Shown here: positions 26,168-36,200 of the stretch, piece after piece | How the letters are laid out: the number at the start of each line of letters is the position of its first letter | Numbering within the stretch: position 1 is the first letter of the stretch | Assembly (NCBI RefSeq): GCF_000024865.1 | Contig: NC_013595.1 | Location: 4,154,001-4,218,000 of the forward strand | DNA: 64,000 bases | From: Streptosporangium roseum DSM 43021 | Lineage (GTDB): Bacteria; Actinomycetota; Actinomycetes; Streptosporangiales; Streptosporangiaceae | Direction: 5' to 3' | Program-made: the position numbers and the translations under genes | Notes under the pieces: generated by a model | The model's input: only the letters and a program-made list of their open reading frames with translations | The model's database searches: none | Told to the model about the DNA's origin: nothing

Positions 26168-29100
26168 ATGTGGGACATGGCGACGCGGCGACCCGACCTG
26201 ACCGTGCAGGATCGCATTCACCGCCCGGAGGATCTGGAGCGCACACTGGCCGAGGCCACGGGGCGCCCGTGCCGTGTGCTGCAGCCGACCTCCGGCGGCG
26301 GGCTGCTCCTGGCGGCCGAGACCGAGCGTGACCTCCCGCGTGCGTGGACGGCCGAGCTGGCCGGCCGGATGCGCGCCGCCGTGGCCGGGGAGCACGAGGT
26401 GGTGGCCGAGACCGTCGTGCTCGTCGCCCCCGGGCAGCTCGGCCCGGACACCGGGGACGGGCCCGGCCGCTCGGCCCTGCTCAACCGCTACCGCCACGGC
26501 GAGATCGAGGTGCTGCACGTCGACTCGCTCACCCCCGCGCCCCGGCCCGCCACGGGGGAGTGGGCGGGACGTGACGCCGGGCGGGACGGCGATCCCGGGC
26601 GGGACGGCGACACCGGGGAACGGCCCGCCGCGGCCGGCGCCGGGCCGCTGACGCTCGACGCCGTCCGCCAGGCCGCCGCCGCCATGCTCGGCATGGAGCC
26701 CGCGGATCTGGGCGACGAGGACGACCTGGTCCGGTGCGGGCTCGACTCCATCCGCACGATGCAGCTGGCCAACGAGTGGCAGCGCAGGGGGGTGGAGGTC
26801 AAGTTCGCCGACCTCTTCGACCGCCCCACGCTCGCCGCCTGGTGGGAGCTGCTGTCGGCCCGCCCGCAACAGGAGAGGCCGGCGCGGGAGACGGCGCCGG
26901 AGGTGGACCAGAGCGCGCCGTTCGGGCTCACCCCCGTGCAGTACGCCTACTGGATCGGCCGCCAGGACCGTCAGGTGCTCGGCGGCGTCGGCTGCCACTT
27001 CTACGTCGAGTTCGACGGCGCCGGCGTGGACGTGCCGAGGCTGGAGAGCGCCGTCCACGCGCTGTTCCGGCGGCACGCGCTGCTGCGTACCCGCTTCCTC
27101 GACGACGGCACCCAGCAGATCCTCGACCGCGGCCCCTGGTCCGGCCTGACCGTGCACGACCTGCGCGGGCAGCCCGCCGAGGCGGCCGCCGAACGGCTCG
27201 CCGCTTTACGGGACGAGCTCTCCCACCGGTGCCTGGAGGTGGGCCGCGGCGAGGTGTTCGACCTCCGGATCTCCCTGCTGCCCGGCGGCGCCTACCGGCT
27301 GCACACCGGCTTCGACCTCCTCGTCGCCGACGTGCGCAGCATCCAGATCATCCTTGAGGATCTCGCCGCCCTCTACTCCCGGCCCGACGACCCGCTGCCC
27401 CCGCTCACCTACGGATTCCCCACCTACCTCGCCGAGCAGGAGGTCCGGCGGCGGGAGGCCCGCCGCGCGGACCGGGAGTACTGGCAGGAGCGCATCGCCG
27501 ACCTGCCGGGAGGCCCGCAGCTCCCCCTGGCCGTCGAGCCCGAGCGGATCGGGCGGGTCCGCGTGGTCCGCCGCGACCACTGGATGCCGCCCGAGCGGCG
27601 CCGGCGGCTGGCCGACCGCGCCCGGGAGCACGGTCTGACGCTGCCGATGGTGCTGGCGACGGCGCTCGCCGAGGTACTGGGCGCCTGGAGCGGCCAGCCC
27701 CGCTTCCTGCTGAACCTCCCCCTGTTCGACCGGCAGACGCTCCATCCCGACGTGCCGCTGATGGTCGCCGACTTCACCAACCTGCTCCTGCTCCAGGTCG
27801 ACCTGTCGGAGGAGATGTCCTTCGCCGACCGGGCCAGGACGCTGCAGAGCCGTTTCCAGGCCGACGTCGCGCACTCGGCGTACTCGGGGGTGGAGGTGCT
27901 GCGGGACCTCAACCGCGGCCGGAGCGCCGGCCAGGTGAGCGCCCCCGTCGTGTTCACCAGCGCCGTCGGAATGGGCGACCTCGTGGGCGCCGAGGTCCAG
28001 AAGAGCCTCGGCGACCTCGGCTGGATGCTCTCCCAGACGCCCCAGGTGTGGCTGGACCACCAGGTGGTCGAGGTGGACGGCGGGCTGCTGTTCAACTGGG
28101 ACGCCGTCGAGGAGCTGTTCCCCGCGGGCGTGCTGGACGCGATGGCCGGCGCCTTCGCGGGCCTGCTCGGGCGGCTGGCGGAGGACGAGTGGGACGCACC
28201 CGTCCCCGAACTTCTGCCCCACGGCCAGCGTGCGGTCCGCGGGCGGGTCAACGACACCCGCGGGCCGGTCCCGCCCGGACTGCTGCACTCGGGGTTCTTC
28301 GCCCTGGCCGAGCGGGAGCCAGGGCGGGTCGCGCTGGCCGGCGACGGCGTCGAGCTGTCCTACGGCGAGCTCGCCGGCCGGGCCCTGCGGGTGGCGGCCG
28401 CGCTGCGCGCCCGCGGCGTCGGTCCGGGCGACGCGGTGACCGTCTCCCTTCCGAAGGGCGCCGACCAGATCGTCGCCGTGCTCGGGGTGCTGGCGGCGGG
28501 CGGGGTCTACGTGCCGGTGGGCGTCGACCAGCCGCAGGCCCGCAGGGACCGGATCGCCTCGCTGTCGCGGGCGGTGACGTCCGTCGAGGACGTGGCAGCC
28601 CTCCGCGTCGGCGCTCCCCTGGCGGGGCCGGTGGAGGTGGATCCGGGTGCGCCGGCGTATGTGATCTTCACGTCGGGGTCGACGGGGGAGCCCAAGGGGG
28701 TTGAGGTGTCGCATCGGGCGGCGCTCAACACGGTGGTGGATGTGAATGAGCGGTTCGGGGTGGGGCCCGGTGATCGGGTGCTGGCGCTGTCGGCGCTGGA
28801 CTTCGACCTGTCGGTGTGGGACGTGTTCGGGCTGCTGTCGGTCGGCGGCGCCCTGGTGCTGATCACCGAGGACGAGCGCAGGGACGCCGCCCGCTGGGCG
28901 GAGGCGGTGGCCGGGCACGGCGTGACGGTGTGGAACACCGTCCCGGCGCTGCTCGACATGCTGCTGGTCGCCGGCGAGACCGCGCCGGGAGCGCTGGACG
29001 GCCTGCGGCTGGCGATGGTCTCGGGCGACTGGGTCGGGCTGGACCTGCCCGGCCGACTGGCCGCGGCGGCGCCGGGCTGTCGTCTGGTCGCCCTGGGCGG

Positions 29101-32100
29101 GGCCACGGAGGCAGCCATCTGGTCCAACTTCACCGACGTGCCGGTGCCGGTGCCGGCCCACTGGACCTCGGTCCCCTACGGCAGGCCGCTCACCAACCAG
29201 CGGTTCCGCGTGGTGGACGGCCGGGGGCGTGACTGTCCCGACTGGGTGCCGGGTGAGCTGTGGATCGGCGGGGCCGGGGTGGCGCTGGGCTACCGGGGGG
29301 ATGCGGAGGTGACGGCGGCCAAGTTCGTCGAGCGCGACGGCGCCCGCTGGTACCGGACCGGTGACCTGGGCCGTTACTGGCCCGACGGCACGCTGGAGTT
29401 CCTCGGCCGGGCCGACCTGCAGGTGAAGGTGGGCGGCCACCGGATCGAGCTGGGCGAGATCGAGAGCGCGCTGGCGGCGCACCCGGAGGTGGGCCACGCG
29501 GTGGTCACCACGGTCGGGCACCCCACCCGCCGGCTGGCCGCGCTGGTGACGGCGCCCGGCGGCACCGCCCCCCCGGGGCTGCGGGACTGGCTCGCCGAAC
29601 GGCTGCCGCCGTACATGGTCCCCGAGCGGTTCGCGGCGCTGCCGGACCTGCCCCTCAGCGCCAACGGCAAAGTCGACCGCGGCGCCGTGCGCACCCTCCT
29701 CGAAGACCGGCTCGCCGGCCGCACCGAGCGGTCCGTGCCGCCGGCCGGCCCGGTCGAGACGGCCGTGGCGGAGATCTGGAGCGAGCTGCTCGGTCTGCCC
29801 GCCGTGGGCCGGGACCAGAACTTCTTCACCCTCGGCGGCGACAGCCTGCTCGCGACGCGGCTGATGACCAGGCTGCGCGCCGCGGGCATCGGCGGGGCGG
29901 AGCTGTCCCGGCTGTTCGAGACGCCCGTGCTCGCCGACTTCGCGGCCACCCTCGAACTCGGCGGCGCCGCCCTCACGCAGCGGACGCTGACGCCCGACAC
30001 CGAGCACCGGCACGACCCGTTCCCCCCGACCGACGTGCAGCGCGCCTACTGGGTCGGGCGGACCGACGACTTCGCCCTCGGCGGCGTGGGCTGCCACTTC
30101 TACACCGAATACGACATCACCGGAATGGACCTCGCCCGGCTCGAAGAGGCGTGGAACCTGCTCATCGCGCGCCACGAGATGCTGCGGGCCGAGTTCCTCC
30201 CCGACGGCCGCCAGCGCATCCTGCCCGAGGTGCCGAGGTTCGCCATCCCGGTCACCGACGTCCCCGGCGCCGACGACGGCACGGCCGACCGGGCCCTGGC
30301 GGAGCTGCGGGACGCCATGTCCCACCAGCTGATCGACGCGACGCGCTGGCCCCTGTTCGACGTGCGGGCCGTGCGCTACGGCGGTGACCGCACCCGCATC
30401 GGGATCAGCTTCGACAACATCATCCTCGACGCGCTGAGCTCGATGAACGTGCTGCGGGAGCTGGAGGTCCTCTACACCGACCCCGGCGCCGGGCTGCCCC
30501 CGGTCGGCATGTCCTTCCGCGACTACGTGCTCGGCGTCCAGCCGGATCCCGCCGCGCTCGAAAAGGCGCGGAAGTACTGGTCCGGACGGGTGACAGAGCT
30601 GCCCCCCGCGCCCCAGCTCCCGCTCGCCGCCGACCCCTCGCAGATCGGCCGCCCCCGCTTCGTACGGCGCCAGGCCCGCCTGTCGCCCGAGAAGTGGCAG
30701 GCGGTCAAGGAGTCCGCGAGGCGGCACGCGCTCACCCCCTCGACCGTGCTCGCCACGGCCTTCGCCGAGGTGCTGGGGGCGTGGAGCGCGCGGCAGGACC
30801 TGACGATCAACCTCACCCTCTTCGACCGCAGGGAGGTCCACCCCGACATCGACAAGGTCCTGGGCGACTTCACCTCCCTGCTGCTCGTCGCCTACGAGCC
30901 CGTCGCCGGGGAGAGCTGGCTCGACGGCGCCCGCCGCCTGCAGCAGCAGGTGGTCCGCGACCTCGAGCACAGCGACGCCTCGGCCATCTGGGTCATGCGG
31001 GAGCTGGCCAGGAGCACCGGCTCCGCCGAGGTCTCCATGCCGGTGGTGTTCACCAGCACGCTCGGCGTGACGGGCGACGACCCGTGGAACGCCGGCGCGC
31101 GGCTCTTCGCCGAGCCGGTCTGGGGCGTCTCCCAGACGCCCCAGGTGTGGCTGGACCACCAGGTGGTGGAGGCGGAGGGCGGGCTGCTGTTCAACTGGGA
31201 CGCGGTCGAGGAGCTGTTCCCCGCGGGCATGCTGGACGCGATGTTCGGCGCCTTCGCCGAGATGCTGGAGTGGCTGGCCGGGGACGACTGGGACGCCGCG
31301 GCGCCCTGCCCGGTCCCGGCCGGCCAGCTCGTGGTCCGCTCCGAGGCGAACGGCACCGCGGGTCCGGTGCCCGAGGGGAGCCTGCACGCGGGGTTCTTCG
31401 CCCTGGCCGAGCGGGAGCCCGGCCGGGTCGCGCTGGCCGGCGACGGCGTCGAGCTGTCCTACGGCGAGCTCGCCGGCCGGGCCCTGCGGGTGGCGGGGGC
31501 GCTGCGGTCGCGGAACGTCGGGCCGGGCGACGCGGTCGCGGTGACGGTGCCGCGAGGCGCCGACCAGCTCGTGGCGGTGCTGGGGGTGCTGGCCGCCGGC
31601 GCGACCTACGTCCCCGTGGGGGTGGATCAGCCCCCCGTCCGCCGGGACCGCATCTACCGGCGCGCGGGCGTGCGGCTGGTGCTGACGGGCGAGCCCGGCG
31701 TCTCCCCGGACGGGGCCCCGGACGGGGGCTCGAACGGCTCCCCGGACCGCGGCTCGAACGGCTCTTCGGACGGCTCCCCGGACGGCGTGGAGCGCGTGCC
31801 GGTGACGGAGGCCGTCGGCGCTCCCCTGGCGGGGCCGGTGGAGGTGGATCCGGGTGCGCCGGCGTATGTGATCTTCACGTCGGGGTCGACGGGGGAGCCC
31901 AAGGGGGTCGAGGTGTCGCATCGGGCGGCGCTCAACACGGTGGTGGATGTGAATGAGCGGTTCGGGGTGGGGCCTGATGATCGGGTGCTGGCGCTGTCGG
32001 CGCTGGACTTCGACCTGTCGGTGTGGGACGTGTTCGGGCTGCTGTCGGCCGGCGGCGCCCTGGTACTGGTGGAGGAGGAGGCCCGGCGGGAGGCGCGCCG

Positions 32101-33202
32101 GTGGGCGGAGCTGATGGCGGCGCACGGCGTGACGGTGTGGAACACCGTCCCCGCGCTGCTGGACATGCTGCTGGTCGCGGTGCCCGAGGGACTCCCGCCG
32201 GACCTGCGGCTGGCGATGGTCTCGGGTGACTGGGTCGGGCTGGACCTGCCCGGCCGGCTGGCCGCGGCGGCGCCGGGCTGCCGCCTGGTCGCCCTGGGCG
32301 GGGCCACGGAGGCAGCCATCTGGTCCAACGCGTTCGAGGTCGCAGAGGTGGACCCGGGATGGCGGTCGATCCCCTACGGGTTCCCGCTGCGCAACCAGTG
32401 CTACCGCGTGGTGGACGGCCGGGGGCGTGACTGTCCCGACTGGGTGCCGGGCGAGCTGTGGATCGGCGGGGCCGGGGTGGCGCTGGGCTACCGGGGGGAT
32501 GCGGAGGTGACGGCGGCCAAGTTCGTCGAGCGCGACGGCGCCCGCTGGTACCGTACCGGCGACCTGGGCCGCTACTGGCCCGACGGCACGCTGGAGTTCC
32601 TCGGCCGGGCCGACCACCAGGTCAAGGTGCGCGGCCACCGGATCGAGCTGGGCGAGGTCGAGTCGGCCCTGCACGCCCACCCGGGCGTGGACCACGCGGT
32701 GGTCACCACGGTCGGGCAGCCCACCCGCCGGCTGGCCGCGCTGGTGGTGGCCGCCCCCGGCACCGGCCCGCGGGAGCTGCGGGACTGGCTCGCCGAACGC
32801 CTGCCGCCCTACGCCGTGCCACCCACGATCACGATGCTTGACCGGTTCCCCCTCAGCGCCAACGGCAAGGTGGACCGCGGCGCGCTCGCGAAGCTCGCCG
32901 AACGGGACGGGCAGGGGACCGACGAGGACGCGCCGCCCTCCGGCCCCGTCGAGGAGGCGCTGGGCCGGATCTGGTGCGAGCTGCTGGGCTTGGACCGGGT
33001 CGGCAGGCACCAGAGCTTCGTGGCCCTCGGCGGCGACAGCATCCTGGCGGCCCGCCTCGCCGAGGAGATCCGGATCGGGTTCGGCGCCGACCTGGCCCTG
33101 AGGGAGATCTTCGCGGGCCCGACCGTCGCCGAGCACGCGGCCCTGATCGAGCAGCGGCGGACCGAGACCGAGACAGCGGCCTTCGAGGAAGGTGCGATAT
33201 GA
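26168..33202 (+). CDS. NRPS 1: (AMP-binding C-terminal relic)-ArCP-Cy-A(Cys)-PCP-Cy-A(Cys)-PCP
   Basis: This is a 2344-residue synthetase. Residues 1-130 resemble only the C-terminal subdomain of an AMP ligase. The aryl carrier (165-235) has its phosphopantetheine Ser194 in CGLDSIRTMQ. Cy1 (about 250-680) has D383-xxxx-D388 (DLLVADVRS); A1 is about 690-1175; PCP1 Ser1226 lies in LGGDSLLA; Cy2 has D1416-xxxx-D1421 (DNIILDALS); A2 is about 1730-2200; PCP2 Ser is 2291. Both A domains read as code DLWNMSLIWK, close to the cysteine code DLYNLSLIWK. It therefore builds two aryl-linked thiazolines. The ATG at 26168 has AGGG nine bases upstream; 26177 (ATG) and 26117 (TTG) are alternatives. It has no epimerase or classical condensation domain. 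Confidence 0.93.
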   Translation: MWDMATRRPDLTVQDRIHRPEDLERTLAEATGRPCRVLQPTSGGGLLLAAETERDLPRAWTAELAGRMRAAVAGEHEVVAETVVLVAPGQLGPDTGDGPGRSALLNRYRHGEIEVLHVDSLTPAPRPATGEWAGRDAGRDGDPGRDGDTGERPAAAGAGPLTLDAVRQAAAAMLGMEPADLGDEDDLVRCGLDSIRTMQLANEWQRRGVEVKFADLFDRPTLAAWWELLSARPQQERPARETAPEVDQSAPFGLTPVQYAYWIGRQDRQVLGGVGCHFYVEFDGAGVDVPRLESAVHALFRRHALLRTRFLDDGTQQILDRGPWSGLTVHDLRGQPAEAAAERLAALRDELSHRCLEVGRGEVFDLRISLLPGGAYRLHTGFDLLVADVRSIQIILEDLAALYSRPDDPLPPLTYGFPTYLAEQEVRRREARRADREYWQERIADLPGGPQLPLAVEPERIGRVRVVRRDHWMPPERRRRLADRAREHGLTLPMVLATALAEVLGAWSGQPRFLLNLPLFDRQTLHPDVPLMVADFTNLLLLQVDLSEEMSFADRARTLQSRFQADVAHSAYSGVEVLRDLNRGRSAGQVSAPVVFTSAVGMGDLVGAEVQKSLGDLGWMLSQTPQVWLDHQVVEVDGGLLFNWDAVEELFPAGVLDAMAGAFAGLLGRLAEDEWDAPVPELLPHGQRAVRGRVNDTRGPVPPGLLHSGFFALAEREPGRVALAGDGVELSYGELAGRALRVAAALRARGVGPGDAVTVSLPKGADQIVAVLGVLAAGGVYVPVGVDQPQARRDRIASLSRAVTSVEDVAALRVGAPLAGPVEVDPGAPAYVIFTSGSTGEPKGVEVSHRAALNTVVDVNERFGVGPGDRVLALSALDFDLSVWDVFGLLSVGGALVLITEDERRDAARWAEAVAGHGVTVWNTVPALLDMLLVAGETAPGALDGLRLAMVSGDWVGLDLPGRLAAAAPGCRLVALGGATEAAIWSNFTDVPVPVPAHWTSVPYGRPLTNQRFRVVDGRGRDCPDWVPGELWIGGAGVALGYRGDAEVTAAKFVERDGARWYRTGDLGRYWPDGTLEFLGRADLQVKVGGHRIELGEIESALAAHPEVGHAVVTTVGHPTRRLAALVTAPGGTAPPGLRDWLAERLPPYMVPERFAALPDLPLSANGKVDRGAVRTLLEDRLAGRTERSVPPAGPVETAVAEIWSELLGLPAVGRDQNFFTLGGDSLLATRLMTRLRAAGIGGAELSRLFETPVLADFAATLELGGAALTQRTLTPDTEHRHDPFPPTDVQRAYWVGRTDDFALGGVGCHFYTEYDITGMDLARLEEAWNLLIARHEMLRAEFLPDGRQRILPEVPRFAIPVTDVPGADDGTADRALAELRDAMSHQLIDATRWPLFDVRAVRYGGDRTRIGISFDNIILDALSSMNVLRELEVLYTDPGAGLPPVGMSFRDYVLGVQPDPAALEKARKYWSGRVTELPPAPQLPLAADPSQIGRPRFVRRQARLSPEKWQAVKESARRHALTPSTVLATAFAEVLGAWSARQDLTINLTLFDRREVHPDIDKVLGDFTSLLLVAYEPVAGESWLDGARRLQQQVVRDLEHSDASAIWVMRELARSTGSAEVSMPVVFTSTLGVTGDDPWNAGARLFAEPVWGVSQTPQVWLDHQVVEAEGGLLFNWDAVEELFPAGMLDAMFGAFAEMLEWLAGDDWDAAAPCPVPAGQLVVRSEANGTAGPVPEGSLHAGFFALAEREPGRVALAGDGVELSYGELAGRALRVAGALRSRNVGPGDAVAVTVPRGADQLVAVLGVLAAGATYVPVGVDQPPVRRDRIYRRAGVRLVLTGEPGVSPDGAPDGGSNGSPDRGSNGSSDGSPDGVERVPVTEAVGAPLAGPVEVDPGAPAYVIFTSGSTGEPKGVEVSHRAALNTVVDVNERFGVGPDDRVLALSALDFDLSVWDVFGLLSAGGALVLVEEEARREARRWAELMAAHGVTVWNTVPALLDMLLVAVPEGLPPDLRLAMVSGDWVGLDLPGRLAAAAPGCRLVALGGATEAAIWSNAFEVAEVDPGWRSIPYGFPLRNQCYRVVDGRGRDCPDWVPGELWIGGAGVALGYRGDAEVTAAKFVERDGARWYRTGDLGRYWPDGTLEFLGRADHQVKVRGHRIELGEVESALHAHPGVDHAVVTTVGQPTRRLAALVVAAPGTGPRELRDWLAERLPPYAVPPTITMLDRFPLSANGKVDRGALAKLAERDGQGTDEDAPPSGPVEEALGRIWCELLGLDRVGRHQSFVALGGDSILAARLAEEIRIGFGADLALREIFAGPTVAEHAALIEQRRTETETAAFEEGAI
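28606..28857 (+). repeat. Near-identical block in A1 (copy at 31813-32064)
   Basis: 252 bases covering core motifs A3-A4 of the first adenylation domain recur in A2 with about four mismatches by eye. Inside the block codons use more A/T third positions (for example GATGTGAATGAG) than the flanks, so both copies stand out from the host gene. Confidence 0.85.
29206..29416 (+). repeat. Second near-identical block in A1 (copy at 32404-32614)
   Basis: 211 bases covering motifs A6-A7 (from RVVDGRGRDCPDW to FLGRAD) recur in A2 with about four mismatches. Offsets of the two block pairs are 3207 and 3198 bases because of small indels between them. Confidence 0.85.
31813..32064 (+). repeat. Near-identical block in A2 (partner of 28606-28857)
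   Basis: This is the second copy of the A3-A4 block. Just upstream, A2 has an extra low-complexity insert (about 31690-31795, residues of the type SPDGxxDGGSNG) that A1 lacks. Confidence 0.85.
32404..32614 (+). repeat. Second near-identical block in A2 (partner of 29206-29416)
   Basis: This is the second copy of the A6-A7 block. Between the blocks the two domains differ, notably where the substrate-facing loop runs from SNAFEVAEVD (A2) versus SNFTDVPVPV (A1). Confidence 0.85.
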
Positions 33203-36200
33203 CCGAGCGGACCGAGTGGACCGGGCGGACCGAGGAGACGGACAGCGCCGCAGCCGTGCGACCGGAGCGGGCCGCGGGTGCGGCCGGGCCGGGGAGGGCC
33301 GGAGGCGGGGAAGGCGTGACCGCCGGAGCGGGCAAGCCCGGCGGAGGGGAGCGTGCGGCCGCGGGACGGCTCGTCGCCGAGCTCGAACGCCAGGGCGTCC
33401 GGCTCTGGGAGGAGGACGGGCGGCTCCGTTTCCGGGCGCCGCAGGGCGTGCTGACCGACGAGCGGCGGGCGCTGCTGTCCGCGCACAAGGAGGCCGTGCT
33501 CGACCACCTGAGCCGGCCCGGCCCGGAGGTGACCCCGCAGCCGGAGGACCGCCACGAGCCGTTCCCGCTGACCGACGTCCAGGCCGCCTACGTCCTCGGG
33601 CGCCGGGACGCCTTCGACTACGGGGGCACGGCCTGCCAGGTCTACGCCGAGCTGGCCTTCCCCGAGCTGGACCCGCCCCGGCTGGAGGCCGCCTGGCGCG
33701 CGCTGGTCCGCCGCCACGACATGTTGCGGGCGGTCGTCCACGTCGACGGCTACCAGCAGGTGCTGGCCGACGTGCCGGACTACCGGATCGAGGTGACGGA
33801 CCTGCGCGGCGAGCCCGCCGGGCGGGTGAGCGGCCATCTCGACGAGGTCCGCGCCGCGATGGACCACCGGGTCTACGACGCCGACGCCTGGCCGCTGTTC
33901 GAGCTGCGCGTCACGCGCACCGACGGGCAGGCGCTGCTGCACGTCTCCATCGACTTCCTGATCGCCGACTACCTGAGCATCCAGCTGCTGCTGACCGAGC
34001 TCAAGCGGCTCTACCTCGACCCGGACCACCCCCTCCCGCCCCTGGAGATCGGCTTCCGCGACTACCTGCTCGCGGCCCGCCGGCTGCGCGAGGGCGCCGC
34101 CTACGAGCGCGACCGCGACTACTGGGAGGGACGCGTCGACGAGCTGCCGGGGCCGCCGGAGCTTCCGGTCCGCGACAACGCGGCCGCGGAGGCCGGCCGC
34201 CGCTTCACCCGCCACCAGGTCACCCTCGACGCCGGGCAGTGGGAACGGTTCCGGGCCAGGTCGGGCGCCCACGGCGTCACCCCCTCCACGGCGGTCCTGG
34301 CCGCCTTCGCCGAGGTGGTGGCCAGGTGGAGCCGGCGCCCCCGGTTCTCGCTGAACCTGACCCTGCTCAACCGGCAGCCGCTCCACCCCCAGGTGGGAGG
34401 GCTGGTCGGCGACTTCACGACGGTCAGCCTGCTGGCCGTCGACGGCGAGGCGGGCGCGGCGTTCCACGGACGGGCCCGCGCGCTGCAGGACCGGCTCTGG
34501 GAGGACCTCGACCACCGCCTCTACTCCGGCGTGGAGGTCATGCGCGAGATCGCCCGCCGCCGCGGCCGGGGTGCCGCGCTGATGCCGGTCGTCTTCACCA
34601 GCACGATCGGGCTCAGCGACGAGGCGTCGGGCCACGAGGGCATGAACGGCCTGGCCGAGGTGGTGTACGGCAGGAGCCAGACACCGCAGGTGTGGATCGA
34701 CTGCCAGGCGGTGGTCGAGGGCGGCGCGCTCGAGGTCAGGTGGGACGTGCGTGACGGGGTGTTCCCCCCGGGGCTGGTCGAGGACGCCTTCGGCGCGATG
34801 GAGGAGCTGCTGCGCGCCCTGGCCACCTCGGACGAGCCGTGGGACAGCGCCTGCCCGGTCGCGCTGCCCGCCGTACAGGCCGGCCGGCGCGACCGGGTGA
34901 ACGCGACCACCGAGCCGCTGCCCCGCGGGCTGCTGCACGAGGCGGTCGTCGCCCAGGCGCTGCGCGAGCCCGGCAGGGCGGCCGTCGTGACGGGGGAGCG
35001 CACCCTCACCTACGGCGAGCTGCTCGCCAGGGCCGTGGGCGTGGCCGAGACGCTGAAGGCCCGGGGGTTCGAGCAGGGCGCCCTGGCCGCGGTCATGATG
35101 GACAAGGGCTGGGAGCAGGTCGTCGCCGTCCTCGGCACCCTCCTGGCCGGCGGCGCCTACCTGCCGGTCGACACCGGCCAGCCGCCGGCCAGGCGGGCGC
35201 GGATCCTCGCCGACGCCGGTGTCCGGCACGTGCTCACGCAGTCGTGGATCCGCGACCGCCCGGAGGGGGCCGACCTCGTCGACGTCGACCTCCTCCTGCC
35301 GTCCGCGCTCCCGGCCCCGCAGCCGGCGGCGGACCCCGGCGACCTGGCGTACGTGATCTACACCTCGGGCTCCACCGGCGACCCCAAGGGGGTGATGATC
35401 TCCCACCGCGCGGCCCTCAACACGGTGGCCGACGTCAACCGGCGCTTCGCGGTGACGGCGGAGGACCGCGTCCTCGGCCTGGCGGGCCTGGGCTTCGACC
35501 TGTCGGTGTACGACATCTTCGGCCCCCTGTCCCTGGGCGGCGCCCTCGTGCTGCCCGACGCCGAGGGGCGGGGCGACCCCGCGCACTGGGCGCGGCTGAT
35601 CGCCGGACACGGTGTCACGGTCTGGAACTCCGTGCCCGCGCAGCTGCAGATGCTCGACCACTACCTGGGTTCCCAGCCCGAGCCGGACCTGCCGTCCCTG
35701 CGGCTGGCGATGCTCAGCGGCGACTGGATCCCCATCGCGCTGCCCGGCCGCGTCCGGGGGCGCCTGCCGGGCCTGGAGCTGATCAGTCTCGGCGGCGCCA
35801 CCGAGGCGGCGATCTGGTCGATCTACCATCCGATCGGCGAGGTCCGGGACGGCCTGCGGAGCATCCCGTACGGCACGCCGCTGGCAAACCAGGCCTTCCA
35901 CGTCCTCGACGAGGCCCTGCGCCCCTGCCCCGACTGGGTGCCCGGCGAGCTGTACATCAGCGGCGCGGGCCTCGCGCTGGGCTACCTCGGCGACGAGGAC
36001 AGGACCGCCCAGCGGTTCATCCGCCGTCCCGGCACCGGCGAGCGCCTCTACCGCACCGGCGACCTGGGCCGCTACCACGACGACGGCACGATCGAGTTCC
36101 TCGGCCGGGAGGACAGGCAGGTCAAGATCCGCGGGCATCGCATCGAGCTCGCCGAGGTCGAGGCGGCGATCCAGTCGCACCCGGCGGTCGCGGCGGTCCA

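Noticed and set aside
27206..33136. 1976-codon minus-strand open frame across NRPS 1
   Set aside because: Shadow frame in very high-GC DNA; the plus strand has complete NRPS domains.
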